64,000 nucleotides of DNA from Diphasiastrum complanatum. Its lineage: Eukaryota; Streptophyta; Lycopodiopsida; Lycopodiales; Lycopodiaceae. The notes below the pieces were generated by a model that ran no database searches, had not been told where the DNA came from, and saw only the letters and a list, made by a program, of their open reading frames with translations. The translations under genes were made by a program, and so were the position numbers. Shown here piece by piece: positions 46,911 through 59,164 of the stretch (position 1 is the stretch's first letter; each line of letters starts with the position of its first letter). The stretch covers positions 61,912,168 through 61,976,167 of the forward strand of contig CM055102.1 of NCBI GenBank assembly GCA_029204225.1. Direction: 5' to 3'.

Positions 46911-48500
46911 TGGTATTAGAGCCTGCCTAAGATATCCATGCATACATCAAGATTGATGTGAGAATTTGCCTTGAAATCAAGATTTTGAGAGTGTAGTTGC
47001 ATCTCCTATCTTTGTGATTTTAGGATCAAGAGGGGTCATAATCATAAAGATTGGACCTGGTATTGTATGGAATTCATTGCTCAGACACATGTGAAGGACA
47101 TCCATTTTTGACCAAGTGGCTCTCTTCCAAGATAGATCCAAAATCTATTATAGATAGCTTGCTAGAAAGCTAGTAGAGTCAATATTGTGTTGCAATTTGT
47201 TTCATATCAAATTGGATGAGCCAATCAAAAGTTATAGCAAATTGAATCAAGGTGGGTAGGGCACCCAACCTGGTTGGACACTTTGAGTTTGACTCATATC
47301 ATGCTTGTTTGATCCAAAAACTTAGAAAAAAGCTTGCCAATCTTGTCTATTTGAGATCTAGACAATTTTTTGAGGTCATAGCCGCATAGTTTCATGCAAT
47401 CCAATTCTATTTAAGTCATTTGTGGATGTTTTTGAGTGCTTTTGTGTGCTTGAGTCAAGTTGACCCAAACTCCTTGCTCCATCTTGGGATGAGAGTCTGA
47501 TATAGTCTGAGGGAGATTGGTAGAGCTAGTGAGATAGGTCTCACACCAAGTTGCAAGATCTCATATTGGAGTTGGCAGTACACCCTTTGTGAATCCATTA
47601 TTGAGAGAGAAGCAACACCTTTTGATCCATTACAAGTGAATTTCTCAAAGGAATATGACTTCCTTAGGTTCCATTTTGTTGGAGCATGGTGAGAGATTGA
47701 ACACCTCCAATTATGCAATTTGGAAGGTGAGGATGGAGCTCCAAGATGTGATGGAGATTGTGCTAGGACTTGAGGAGGAGTCCCAAGTGCTCCAAAAATA
47801 CAAGAAGAGGGCTAGAATGGCCCTACATCATAAAGATGAGTGTTTACAATGAAGTGTTGAGGGAGATTGGCTCATGTATCTCATCCAAAGAGGCTTGAGA
47901 CACATTGAAATCCATTTATGAGGCAAGGAACACATCAAGGTTGCTCACACTAAGGAATCAAAAATTTCAAGGATTCCAAAGGAGTGATGAGAGTGTTTCA
48001 AACTATGTTTTGAGAGTCAAAGATCTGCATAGAGAGCTTGCTTGCATAGGAGACAACCTCAAACCAAAAGAGCTAGTGCAAGTAATCCTAAATGGATTGA
48101 AGGAAGAGTTTGACAATCTTATGCAATCAAGGAGAAGCTTCCAAGATTGGAGGCACTACAAGGAGTTCTTATTTCCGAGGAGTGTAGGCAAGAGAACAAC
48201 TTATGAGGATCAATCAACTTTCCTTGAAGAATGATGGAGAGGTGAAGGCATAGTTCACAAAGGACAAGCCAAGAGGAAGGGGCAAAGAGCATCATCAACA
48301 TTTCAAGAAGACAAGTCAAAGGAGGAGAGTGATGAGGAGTCATCACAACCATCAACAAGTTGCAAATCCAACAAGAAGTGCTTCTTTTGTGGTAAGAAGG
48401 GGCATTTTGCTTCTAATTGTTTCAAGAAGAAAAAATTCCTCAAGCAAGCCAAGCTTGCTAAAGAGAGTGAACGTGAGATAGAAAGAAGTTATAAAGAAGG
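46911..48500 (+). pseudogene. Copia family 2 PBS, leader and gag with zinc knuckle
   Basis: PBS-like TGGTATTAGAGCC at 46911. A leader of about 740 bp follows. Gag begins near ATG 47655 (ILLEHGERLNTSNYAIWKVR) and is interrupted by a stop at 47850. It continues as MKSIYEARNTSRLLTLRNQK, DESVSNYVLRVKDLHRELA and VILNGLKEEFDNL to 48234. After a frameshift there is a complete knuckle CFFCGKKGHFASNC near 48380. Confidence 0.88.
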
Positions 48501-48510
48501 TTTTCTCATT

Positions 48511-49173
48511 ATGTCTATGTACTCTTCTTCTAGTTTTGAAGTTGAAAATTCATGGTGGATAGATAGTGGATCTAGTTCTCATATGACTAGTTCAAGAAAG
48601 TCTTTCACTCATCTTGCACCTTACAATGGTTCTAGAAAGTTTATTTCCATTCCTATTGATGGTGAATGCAAGATAGAGAGAATTGGTAGTGTACCAATTG
48701 GTGATGAATCCACTATGATTGTGCCTAATCTCACTATGAATCTCATTAGTGTTGGCAAGATGCTAGATGATGGTTTTCAAGTTCATTTTGAGAAAGATGT
48801 TTGCTTGGTTAAGAGGGATGGTGATGTGGTAGCAAGTGGGACTAGATGTGGTAATCTTTTCAAGATTGATGCTAATCTTTGTGGAAGTGTGGCCAAGAGG
48901 AGCTTGGATCATCTCAAGGAGGAGAAGGCAAGTGATCTACCTCAACCTATGTTCCAAGATGGTAAGGCTCATGAAGATGGTTCTTTGTCAAAAGCACATG
49001 GAGAGTTATTGCCAAGGAGGTATGCTTCTTATCAATTCTCTTATCTTTTTTATTTGAATGATCTCAGTTCATCATGTAGAAGCAAATATGAGGCCATTTC
49101 GTGTGACTTCTTATGTAAAGACTTCATTGGAGGTATCTCTTATCAATGGTGCTTGATATTAAGGTTGCGATAG
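48511..49173 (+). pseudogene. Copia family 2 protease, ending in unrelated sequence
   Basis: The retropepsin active site WWIDSGSSSHMTSS, with the Asp-Ser-Gly triad intact, is followed by HLAPYNGSRKF, IVPNLTMNLISVGKMLDDG and ASGTRCGNLFKIDAN, the normal path into the pre-integrase. At about residue 140 the family similarity ends and the ORF continues with unrecognised sequence to 49173. Integrase, RT and RNase H are absent. Confidence 0.85.
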
Positions 49174-50310
49174 TTGATACTTTGGGGATCTTTAGATTGC
49201 TTTGTCGATATTTATTCTCATATAAGGAGTAAGGAGGATCTAATCTCAATCAAGATGATGATGGTATGATTCTCAAATCTACCAAAAGTCCAAGTGCATG
49301 ATGGAGATTTGCCAAGGCTTAAGGAGGAGTCTTCTCAACACATGGTTTCAAGGGGATCTTCAAGAGGCAAGGCCGAGTCTTTGTGGCTCACAATACATGG
49401 CAAAGAGGGGAAATTTTCAGGCTGTATCTACTTCAACAGATTTTCATTTGCTTCTCTTCCATTACTTGATGTACCATCTTGCTTTATTGAGATTTCTACA
49501 TCTCAAAGTTCAAGTAAGGCAATACTAGTCTTGTATGATGCCTATTGTATAGACATATTTGTTGTCATTGATGGCTTAGATATGTTTCCAAATCATTTTG
49601 AAAGCAAGTGGTTGTGTCATCAAATGTATGCTCTTGGATCTACTAAGAGCAAGAATGAGTTTATTACTCATAGTTTGAAAAATCATGTTTTTTCTTTTGC
49701 GAGGCATTTTGTAAACTTTTTTTTGAGATTAAGTGAATCATCCATGAAGGACACTTACATACTTGAACAAGTATTTAGCCTCAAGAAGATCAAGATAGTG
49801 TTTTATTTCAAGATTAGATTCATCATGGAAAGTTCATAGTAAGTGGACTATCAAGCTAGAATTGAAAATCTTGAAAATCATCACATTTGCCCATCTTATG
49901 ATCTTGATCTTTATGATTTTTATGAGGCATGGAGGCCTCAGATTTCACTCTTTATGGTGCAGCCATCTTCATGCAAGTGGAGCTTTCAAGTCAAAGATCA
50001 TCATCAAGCATGGAAGAAGCACAAGGAAATGGTGGCAAATTGGTGAAATGCTCTTCAATGGAATTGGCAAGTGATTTATACCAAACAAGTCTTATCATGG
50101 ATATGGTGAAGTTGCTGCTTTGGAGGATCCCTTGGCTGGTTTTCACATGATATGCATACCAAAGGATCCACTCAACAAGTTTCACAAGTTCCTTGTTTGA
50201 TCTAGTACCTTACCAAGCTAGTTTTTGAGGTGTGAAAATTTGGCAAAATCTAGCTTGAATACTTCTCGTATGAGAGTAAATTTCACACGTGTCGATCAAG
50301 TTCCCATGTG
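49174..50310 (+). other. Unassigned internal region of the family 2 unit
   Basis: Open stretches at 49294-49839 (181 codons) and several overlapping ones at 49843-50150 have no family I recognise. They could be decayed Pol, a captured host segment, or LTR-adjacent sequence. The protease on the left and the 3' LTR on the right make it internal to the element. Confidence 0.45.
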
Positions 50311-51014
50311 TGGAAAATAATTAAAAGTAACTTAGTCATGGTGAGTTAGGGTTACATAAAATTTTAGAGACATCTATCCATGTGTAAGTAGGTGATAGGG
50401 CCTTTTTTGGCATTAGAGGCAATTTGTGCAAGTACATAGGCTTGATTTGGACAAACTTTAAGAAGTGATGTAGCTCGAGTTGGGTTAGGCTACTTACATT
50501 TGTCAAGTTGAGCTTTGGTGAGTGAATCATCTCCATGTGTTGGCATGAGAGCTAGTGACCAATCAAAAAGCTAGAATCTATCAAAATGGTCCAATCAGAT
50601 TTGAGGACTCATAAGTCACTCAACCAATCATGTTAAGAGGAGAAAAAGAAGGGGTCCAATCATGTTTCACTCCCCTTCACATTAGATTACTATTTATATA
50701 TGACTTGGTTCATTTGTGATCAAATTTTACGGAGTTAAGGAGTCAAAATTGGTTCTCTCTCTACTCGTGTTCTTGATAGTGGATTCTCTCTCCACCCGAG
50801 AGGAAGACATTTTCATACTTAGTTTTTTCATACTTAGGTCTCCACACATGTGAATGTACTTGTATGATTGATTTATACATGTAGAAAAGTCCTCTTGCCT
50901 TAGATTGATGGAATAGATCTTGTTTTTCAATCTATGTGTGATCAATGTGCAATCACCACATTTTAGGAGATCAAAATCACACTTTGTGGCAATTCCACAT
51001 GTGTGAAAGTTAAC
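50311..51014 (+). mobile_element. Copia 3' LTR, family 2, with internal extra segment
   Basis: It starts TGTGGAAAATAATTAAAAG at 50311-50313 and ends GTGAAAGTTAACA at 51014, paralleling 46458-46910. Shared stretches include 'aggtgatagggcc', 'ggcattagaggcaa', 'tacttgtatgattgattta' and 'gcaatcaccacat'. It is about 250 bp longer because of an insertion around 50630-50855. Confidence 0.78.
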
Positions 51015-51181
51015 ATGGAAGATCCAGGTGTGGCAAATGCACAAATACATAGAAGATCTGCACAACATTTAAAATAAAAAATATCTATACATTGGGCTTC
51101 TTTTCCTCAAGATTTCGAGATTTCAAAGCATCAATTTGTGTGCGATATCTCTCAATCTTTGTGGTTCTCATGGTCGTCCCT

Positions 51182-51729
<548 letters not shown>

Positions 51730-52126
51730 TACTCCTTAAATGATAATGTAAAAAACATAACATGACATGAAGTAGAATGGAAAAAATTGCAACAAAATGC
51801 AAAATGTTCCTTGCTGCCCAAAACTTCATGTAGCCAAAAAAAAACTCCAACTCAAAGCAGTCGAAGTAGCCAAAATCTCAGCCCCAATTATGCCCAATGT
51901 AGAAGAGATGTAGAATACGAAGTGCAGTAGCATCAAGTCGAAGAGTGAAGACAAGCATGCTTCATCCAAAGTAGGTAACCAAAAAACCAGCCACAAGCCG
52001 AAATATGGATTTGCAATCCATCAATAGTTCCCACATGATTCCATAAGTCTTCTTACCACAAGAAACACAAAGAAGAGTCTAATACTCTTTTACCATCACA
52101 TCCTCCCGAATCTTACTATCAATGAT

Positions 52127-53000
52127 CTACGCACCAACACTAGGTAAGGCAACACCATCATCATAAGAAGTAAGCATCAAAACAGGAAAATCAACATAAG
52201 GTACTGATTTTGGTGAGGCATGTGCAACAAAACCAATACGTGGTATCAAATTTAAAGCTTTGCATAAAGCTTCAAATCTGACTCTAGGCAACACCTTAGT
52301 GAAGAGGTCCGCAATATTATCCTCTGTAGGACAATATTTAAGTAAAATGTTGTCATCATGAAGTCTCTCCGGAACAAAGTGATCATGGATCTCGATGTGC
52401 TTCGTCCTCACATGAAAAACAAGATTCCGTGCAATGGCAATAACACTTTGACTATCACTCAAGATAAGAGTGGCTGAGGGCTCGCCAAACTTCATGTCAA
52501 CAAGTAGTCTTGTCAGCCATAAACACTCTGTGTGTGGCTGAAAATATCACTCTATATTCTACCTCACTAGAAGAAGTAGCAACAGTGGGCTACTTTTTAC
52601 TTGACCACAAAATTGCAAAACTTCCATAGAAAAAGCAATGTCCACTTGTAGAGCGTCTAGTGTCTTGATCTCCACCCCAATCCAAGTCACTAAAACCAAC
52701 CAAACATGCATCATCACAAGCAGGAAAAACCAGTCCATGACTTCTTGTTCCTTGAAGATATTGAAAGATCCTCTTCAACGCTTTCCAATGTGATGTCATT
52801 GGGGCATGCATGAATTGACTCATGAGTGAGACATTATAAGAAATGTCCGGTCTTGAATTACATAGGTATATGAGACAGCCAATAGCTTGACAATATAAAG
52901 TAGTTTCAAATGAGTCACCATCGCCTTGACTACTTAATTCCAGACCTGTCTCCATAGGTGTAGCAACCGGCTTGCAATCTTCCATCTTGAACCGCTTCAA
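52127..53000 (-). pseudogene. Copia RT end and RNase H (minus-strand element)
   Basis: 53000-52590 reads MKRFKMEDCKPVATPMETGL, AIGCLIYLCNSRPDISYNVS and FSDLDWGGDQDTRRSTSGHC. A frameshift and stops follow. Then 52495-52127 reads LILSDSQSVIAIARNLVFHV, HIEIHDHFVPERL and ENIADLFTK-like CPTEDNIADLFTKVLP. This is the standard end of copia Pol. Confidence 0.92.
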
Positions 53001-54273
53001 AATCTGCCCAATGTAGGGTTTTGAGAGATGAAAATTCTAGCCCGTTCTTGTACAAATTCAAGACCAAGATAAAAGTGCAATAGGCCTAAATCTGAAGTTT
53101 CAAAAACCACACCAAGATCAAGTATTGCGGCACCAATCTGCTGCTCATTACTTCCCGTAATAATAATATCAAAATAATAATGATATAATCTGAAGTATGC
53201 TAGACATAAAGAGTAGATTTGTTAGGACTATTAGTAAACCCTCGATCACAAAAGTAGGCATGTATCTTTTGATACCACATCCTCGGAGCTTGCTTCAGTT
53301 TATAAAGTGCCTTATTGAGAAGACAAACTTTATCTTCTTGGCCTTCAACCAAAAAACTAACAGGTTGTTGAAAGTACACTTCCTCATTGAGATCACCATT
53401 GAGGAATACTGTTTTTATGTCAAGTTGCTGCAAACGCCAACCAAAGTGAGCAGCCAAAGAGGTTACTACCCTCATGGTAGTCATCCGAGCAATAGGAGAA
53501 AAAGTCTCCTCATAATCAATCCCCTTTTGCTGAGCATAGCCTTTGGCAACGAGCCTTGCCTTGTACCTTTCAATGGTACCATTAGTCTTATACTTGATTT
53601 TGTATACCCATTTAGAACCAATTGCCTTCTTCCCATGAGGAAGATCAACAAGAACCCAAATCTGGTTCTTCATAAGTGAGTCATACTCATCTTGCATCGC
53701 ATCCTCCCAACATTTTACTCCCTTGGCCTGCTCATAGAAAACAGGTTCTTCTGCAACATCTCCATGAGATGTAAGAGCAAAATTTGAAAAATCAGCATAG
53801 TCCACTAATTTTGTAGAGGCACGTGTCTTTCCATCATAAAATGAACTTACTTTGTTGTCTCGCAAAGTTGACAACAGCCACCGTGGGACTGTTTTGGACT
53901 GTCCAACAACCATGTCTCTTTTTGCAATTTGTTGTCCAGGATCCTCCGACACCGCACTTGGCTGTCCAAGATCTTCCAAAACTGGTCCTTGCTGTCCAAC
54001 AATTCCTGCAGGCTGATTTTGAGCAACAACGGGTGGTTCTTGATGAACATTAGGCTCTAAACTTGATGAGGTGTTGGGCAGGTCGAAACTGGTTGCTTGC
54101 TGCCCCTTATCTCCAGCAATAGAAGATGGTACCAAATCTGGAAAAACTTCAACATTCACACTATGTGGGCTGTCCCCCTTCAAGATATGAGTTGGGGCCA
54201 CATCCAATGAATTCTTTTCATCAAAATGCACATCACGACTAACAATAATCTTGTTAGTGCTCAAATTGAACAA
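53001..54273 (-). pseudogene. Copia reverse transcriptase, 357-aa ORF with broken YVDD
   Basis: The ORF 54273-53200 begins in the integrase/RT linker (NKIIVSRDVHFDE) and passes through a Gln/Pro-rich spacer. It enters RT at CWEDAMQDEYDSLMKNQIWV, IGSKWVYKIKYKTNGTIERY, KARLVAKGYAQQKGIDYEET, QQLDIKTVFLNGDLNEEVYF and NKALYKLKQAPRMWYQKIHA. It stops at 53200. Just beyond, where YVDDLIITGS is expected, another frame reads YYFDIIITGSNEQQI, so the second catalytic Asp is lost. Confidence 0.92.
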
Positions 54274-54348
54274 CCTATAGCCTTTGCTTTCACTACTATA
54301 GCCAACAAAAATGCATTTAACTCCTTTATCCTCAAGCTTTGTACGAAG

Positions 54349-55194
54349 TTAATTTGGAACAAAAGCATAAGCCGTACAACCAAAAATGCGAAAGTGAGAG
54401 ATTGTAGGCTTCTTTCCAAACCAAAATTCATAAGGAGTTAATACTTTCAATGCTTTAGTAGGACAACGATTGCTTATGTATGCTGCCGTTATAACCGCTT
54501 CAGCCCAAAACTTGTGAGACATCCCCTTTGCTTTGAGCATGCAACGGGCCATCTCCACAAGAGTGCGATTCTTTCGCTCGACAACACCATTTTGTTGAGG
54601 CGTATAGGGAGTTGTCATTTGATGTAGAATTCCCTTTTCTCGAAGAAATGCACCGAACGTATTCTTAATGTATTCCCCTCCTCGGTCAGTGCATAGGGCT
54701 TTCAAAGAATGCCCAAACTGATTTTCCACCATTGCTAGAAAATCTTTGAAACGTTGAAAAACTTTCAATTTAGCCTTCATAGGATAGATCCATGTAAAAT
54801 GGAAAAAGTCATCAATAAAAGTCACAAAATAGATGCACTTTCCAGTGGATTCAGTCCTCATTGGACCACAAACATCACTATGAACCAAATCAAATTTATC
54901 AAGAACCCTTATAATTCCATCAATTGGAAAAGGTTTCCTTTAAAACTTTCCAAGTATGCACCCCTTGCATACATGCCCTTCCGGCTACTCAATAGTAGGA
55001 ATGTCTTCTACCATATTAAATGTCTTCAACTTCTTCAAACTTGCAAAGCTAAGATGCCCAAACCTTGCATGCCACAATTCAGCCAACTCCAATGATTGTG
55101 ATGTAGAAGCACCAAGACATGTAGAGGGAATTCGTCGCTCATAGGTATCCATAATGAATAAGCCAGTATGCATTGTTCCCAAAACAATAATCAA
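54349..55194 (-). pseudogene. Copia integrase (minus-strand element), catalytic residues present
   Basis: 55194-54985 carries the zinc-binding pre-integrase (LAELWHARFGHLSFASLKKL). After a frame change, 54888-54349 (179 aa) has MVHSDVCGPMRTESTGKCIY, TFIDDFFHFTWIYPM, ALCTDRGGEYIKNTF and TPQQNGVVERKNRTLVEMAR, so Asp, Asp and Glu of the DDE site are all present. The C-terminal part (FWAEAVITAAYISNRCPTKA) follows. It is separated from the zinc finger by a frameshift and from RT by a stop near 54350. Confidence 0.92.
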
Positions 55195-55230
55195 GAGTGA
55201 TCTTTTAGGATCCTTGACAAGACACTTATC

Positions 55231-56250
55231 TTATTTGAACTCAACAACTAGTCCTTGCTTCAACATAGTTGAAACCAAAAGAAGATTCTTCTTGATTCCC
55301 GGAACATAAAGCACATTCTTAATGTACTTTTCTTCACCATTAGGCAAAATGATGGCTACAATTCCAATTCCATGAATAGAATAAGATGCATCATCCACAT
55401 ATTGTACCTTACTTCCATTTTGCACTTTCACTAATTTAGTGAATGCTTCTTTACGAGAAGTCATATGACGAGTAGCATCACTATCAATCACCCATTCAAT
55501 GGGCTGAAAATCAGCAACTTGCAAAACAGAATCTGAATTCCTCATAGATGTAGTAGTACTAGTAGAAGCAATATTAGACACAAAAGCATAGTCTTGGTTG
55601 AAGAGATCACCACTAGCTTCAAGCTCTTGCTCCAAAGTAGCAAGTGAAGCACTAGTATCAATTCCTTTACTCTCCTCTTTCACAAGCTTCTTCTTACAAT
55701 CCTTGATGAAGTGCCCATACCTTTTGCAATAATGGCACTTCCCTTTCTTCTTTTGAGTGTTGACATTTTGACCTCCAACGGGCTTTTGCTCATCCTTGGA
55801 AGGAGGATTTCCTTTCCTTTTTTGCCCTTGTCTTTCGTGAAGAAAGCTTGACCTTGTTGAGTGTCACCCGCAAAGTTTTGCCTCGTTTGCTCCTCTTGAA
55901 GAAGCAGCCCAACAAGTTCATCAAAGGAGTAATGAGTTGAGAGTAATGGAAACAAATTGAGCATCCTCAATTATCTCATCAATATTGAGAAGCTCCTCAC
56001 GAAGATCTTTGATCTTTGTCAAGTGATTGGTCACTTGATCCCCTTCTTGCATCTTCAACAAAGAAAGCTGATTTCTAAGATACACCACTCTTGATGGATT
56101 TTTGACTCTATACATAGTATAGAGTATATCCCACGCACTTTTAGATGTCTTACAAGACCTAATATGAGGTAAGATAGATCTTTTTACAGCAAGAACAACC
56201 ATAGAATGTGCTTGTGCATCCCTTCTATCCCACTTTCTTTGTTCTTTCAA
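55231..56250 (-). pseudogene. Copia gag and protease (minus-strand element)
   Basis: 56250-55921: WDRRDAQAHSMVVLAVKRSI, SAWDILYTMYRVKNPSRVVY and NQLSLLKMQEGDQVTNHLTK, a UBN2-type Gag. 55970-55680 continues it in another frame. The knuckle (YCKRYGHFIKDC, one Cys in the shifted frame) bridges into 55683-55231. There the protease site reads WVIDSDATRHMTSRKEAF, with Gly of the Asp-Ser-Gly triad replaced by Asp. LYVPGIKKNLLLVSTMLKQG follows. Confidence 0.9.
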
Positions 56251-57147
56251 AGATGTAGAAGATGATGTTGATCATGATGATCCATGAGGTGTAGGAGGTG
56301 CCAAAGACGGAGGCCTTTTCTCATCACCATTGACCAAATCCCACAGCCCTTTCGCTATGAAAAGATTCTTCATCATGTAACTCCACAAGGAGTCATTTGG
56401 CCATCCAACCGATCTTCACTAAACAAAGAACCGATAGCTTCCGATTCTTTAGCCATTATCTCCAACAAAATTTTAGCTTGTAGTAGATAGGAAAGACACC
56501 CTTTCCACAACCAAATCTACTCAAAAATTTGCAGCAAACAAAGAGCTAAAAGTAGGAGCACAAGATATCTACAACCAAAGTGCCCAAAAGATAATGGATA
56601 GATGGCTGTCTTTCTGCACAAAAAAACCAGCTTCTTAAAAATTAGGTTAGCTTCGATTGAAGCTTACACCGAAACCCAATTAGGAAGCCAAATAGTGTGA
56701 TCAACACACACTCCAATAGGGCTGTTGAAAGCACCCTACTATTTGCTGAGAATCTGCAAATTTCCAGCCACAAGTCGACCTAACCCTGAATAGGATTTGT
56801 TGAATTTGGGCGCCCTCCTACACAAATGCAAACTTGAAAACAAAAACAGCAAGGAGACACCACAACCAAAAATCAGTAGCAAATTTTTGGGCGCCCTCCT
56901 CCAAACAAAACGTGTTGAAAACTGGTTGCATAAAAATCAGATTTGAGATTCTGATTTTTGGATTGCTCCTCCAAGATCTTTGATGGCCACCCTCCTTCAA
57001 CCTGAAAAGAGACAAAAAAAGCCGATCCAAACTCCACTTGAAAAGATCAGCAAGATGCTGAAATTTCACAACAAAAAGTAGAGAAGCTCCTCTTCTGGTA
57101 GGGCACCAACAAACAAGCTTGCTGCCGATCCGGTAGCTCTGATACCA
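56251..57147 (-). other. 5' leader and PBS of the minus-strand copia element
   Basis: The PBS TGGTATCAGAGC is at 57147-57136 on the minus strand, directly after the LTR end. The leader contains several GGGCGCC phrases, as in the leader at 42.5-43.3 kb. The first gag codons (GLWDLVNGD-like, near 56350-56310) lie in a shifted frame. Confidence 0.8.
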
Positions 57148-57591
57148 TGTAGGAAAGCAAGAGTCAAGTCACCAAGATCTAGTTATCAATCAATCTCCAC
57201 AGAAAACAAGAGAGAAGAGGCTGGGCGCCCAACTCTAAGAGAGAGAGAGAAAACAGCAACAAGAGCAATGGAGAGCAATGCTTAGCCAGACAATAAAAAT
57301 GGAATACACAATAAGCATCTAAGTACTCTACCTGGATGTGACCAAATGCCACCAAACCCTAAGGTTAACCACTTACTAAATTTAGGGCACCCCCAAAAGT
57401 CAAGATAGGGCCCCTAAACAAAATTAGACCCTAAGGACCCATGAGTCAGTCTATGACCAAAATTGGGTCCAACTGAACTTAAGACAAACTTAAGATGGCC
57501 TAAATAACTAAATACCCATGGTTACACAAATCTCGATTTTGGGCCAAAGTAACCTATGGATTAACTTTAGCATAGTCATTCATTTCTAACA
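57148..57591 (-). mobile_element. Copia 5' LTR, family 1, diverged copy (444 bp)
   Basis: On the minus strand it starts TGTTAGAAATGAATGACTA at 57591 and ends GCTTTCCTACA at 57148, followed by the PBS. It shares blocks with 51292-51729 ('gaCCCAATTTTGGTC', 'GCCCTATCTTGA', 'CCTTAGGGTTTGG') but differs at many sites and small indels. The flanking bases (GCATG right, ACACA left) give no target-site duplication. Confidence 0.88.
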
Positions 57592-57624
57592 GCATGTGTG
57601 TTTCCTCGAAGGAAACACACATGC
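57592..57624. repeat. Perfect 15-bp palindrome at an LTR edge
   Basis: The arms GCATGTGTGTTTCCT (57592-57606) and AGGAAACACACATGC (57610-57624) are exact reverse complements around the loop CGA. It begins at the very next base after the LTR start at 57591. Confidence 0.95.
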
Positions 57625-57677
57625 CAACAAGAGGTTGTAGCAGGCTGTCCAACAGCCACAAAATCACCAACATTTTG

Positions 57678-58193
57678 CTATCCAAAGTGTTCGAAATGTG
57701 GACCTTGCTGTCCAAAAACCTTCCACAGGCCGTTCCCGATGCATAATAGGATGCTCACGATGTAACATAGGCTGAAAATGATCAATAAACCATGGCTGAA
57801 TATGTTGTCCATCATCTTCAAGAAAAAAACTAGTAGTTTGCCACTTTGAACACCCAAAAAATCCAGCAACACACCACTTTGAACTAATGTACTAATTGAC
57901 ATGATTTTTTCCCCTCCTCCATTAGTACAAAATGGCTTCAAAGAATGCTTATTGAGAGACAAAACTCTAGAGGATGCGACTTTCAATTGAATACTCGCTA
58001 CTCCTTCAATTTTGCATTCACAATCATTTGCAGTATAGATGGATTTCTTGACTTCTTCATAAGGCAAAAAAGTAGAAAAAGATTCTTTGGAGCTACACAT
58101 GTGAGAGCTAGCTCTACTATCAATACTCCACTATCAATATACCACATACCATCTTTCTTGAAAGGAGAAGAAGAGAAGCTTGATACCATAAGA
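57678..58193 (-). pseudogene. Copia protease fragment with a 14-bp tandem duplication
   Basis: On the minus strand the reading KDGMWYIDSG (near 58165-58138) enters the protease site. Then the motif ATTGATAGT occurs twice 14 bp apart (about 58147-58120). The frame shifts, and CSSKESFSTFLPYEEVKKSI continues from 58100 to CECKIEGVASIQLKV. Without the duplication the two halves would be in one frame. Similarity then fades toward 57678. This belongs with the gag half at 58371-58660. Confidence 0.8.
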
Positions 58194-58659
<466 letters not shown>

Positions 58660-58660
<1 letters not shown>

Positions 58661-58780
58661 TATACTTGCTTTAGTTGCCTCTAAAGCCAAAATTGGTCTA
58701 ATCACCTACTAACATGTGGAATGGGACAAAAAAGTCAACATACCCCCTTACTCAACATAGATAGCTTTACTATTTTTCAC
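58660..58780 (-). mobile_element. Truncated family 2 LTR start
   Basis: On the minus strand GTGAAAAATAGTAAAGC (58780 down) through GTTAGTAGGTGATTAG and GGCTTTAGAGGCAACT matches the first 120 bp of the LTR at 46458. It then joins gag directly, so LTR body, PBS, leader and gag N-terminus are deleted. Confidence 0.82.
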
Positions 58781-59164
58781 GTTTATGCTCTCATAGTTAG
58801 ATTGATTGTTTGATGGATATAAATTGGCAAATACAATATCATAACATTATTCACTTGAACTCAACTCTAATACCATGATAAAAATCAGATAAATGTGTAG
58901 ATGATAGATGAGTATAAAATGAATGGTAAGCCTGACATGGATCTAATATTGTAAACAACACTAGGCAATAGGACATGCAAATCAGGATTTGATAATTTCA
59001 TGGTCCATTTAATTGTTTGACGGATTGATCCAAAAATTTGTAGATTGGTTGATAGAAGGAGGCATAAATGGTTATGTAATTAGGGTCTAAGGCTTTGCTA
59101 GATGAATGAATGGATAGTGGTTTGATTAAATAATTGGTAAAGGGTTAATAATTTATGTAGTTTC
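58781..59164 (-). other. PBS-like site and LTR end of a further minus-strand element
   Basis: On the minus strand TGGTATTAGAG (58875-58865) follows ..TTTATCA, the arrangement of an LTR end and primer-binding site. The LTR would extend to higher coordinates, but its start is not visible. Confidence 0.5.
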
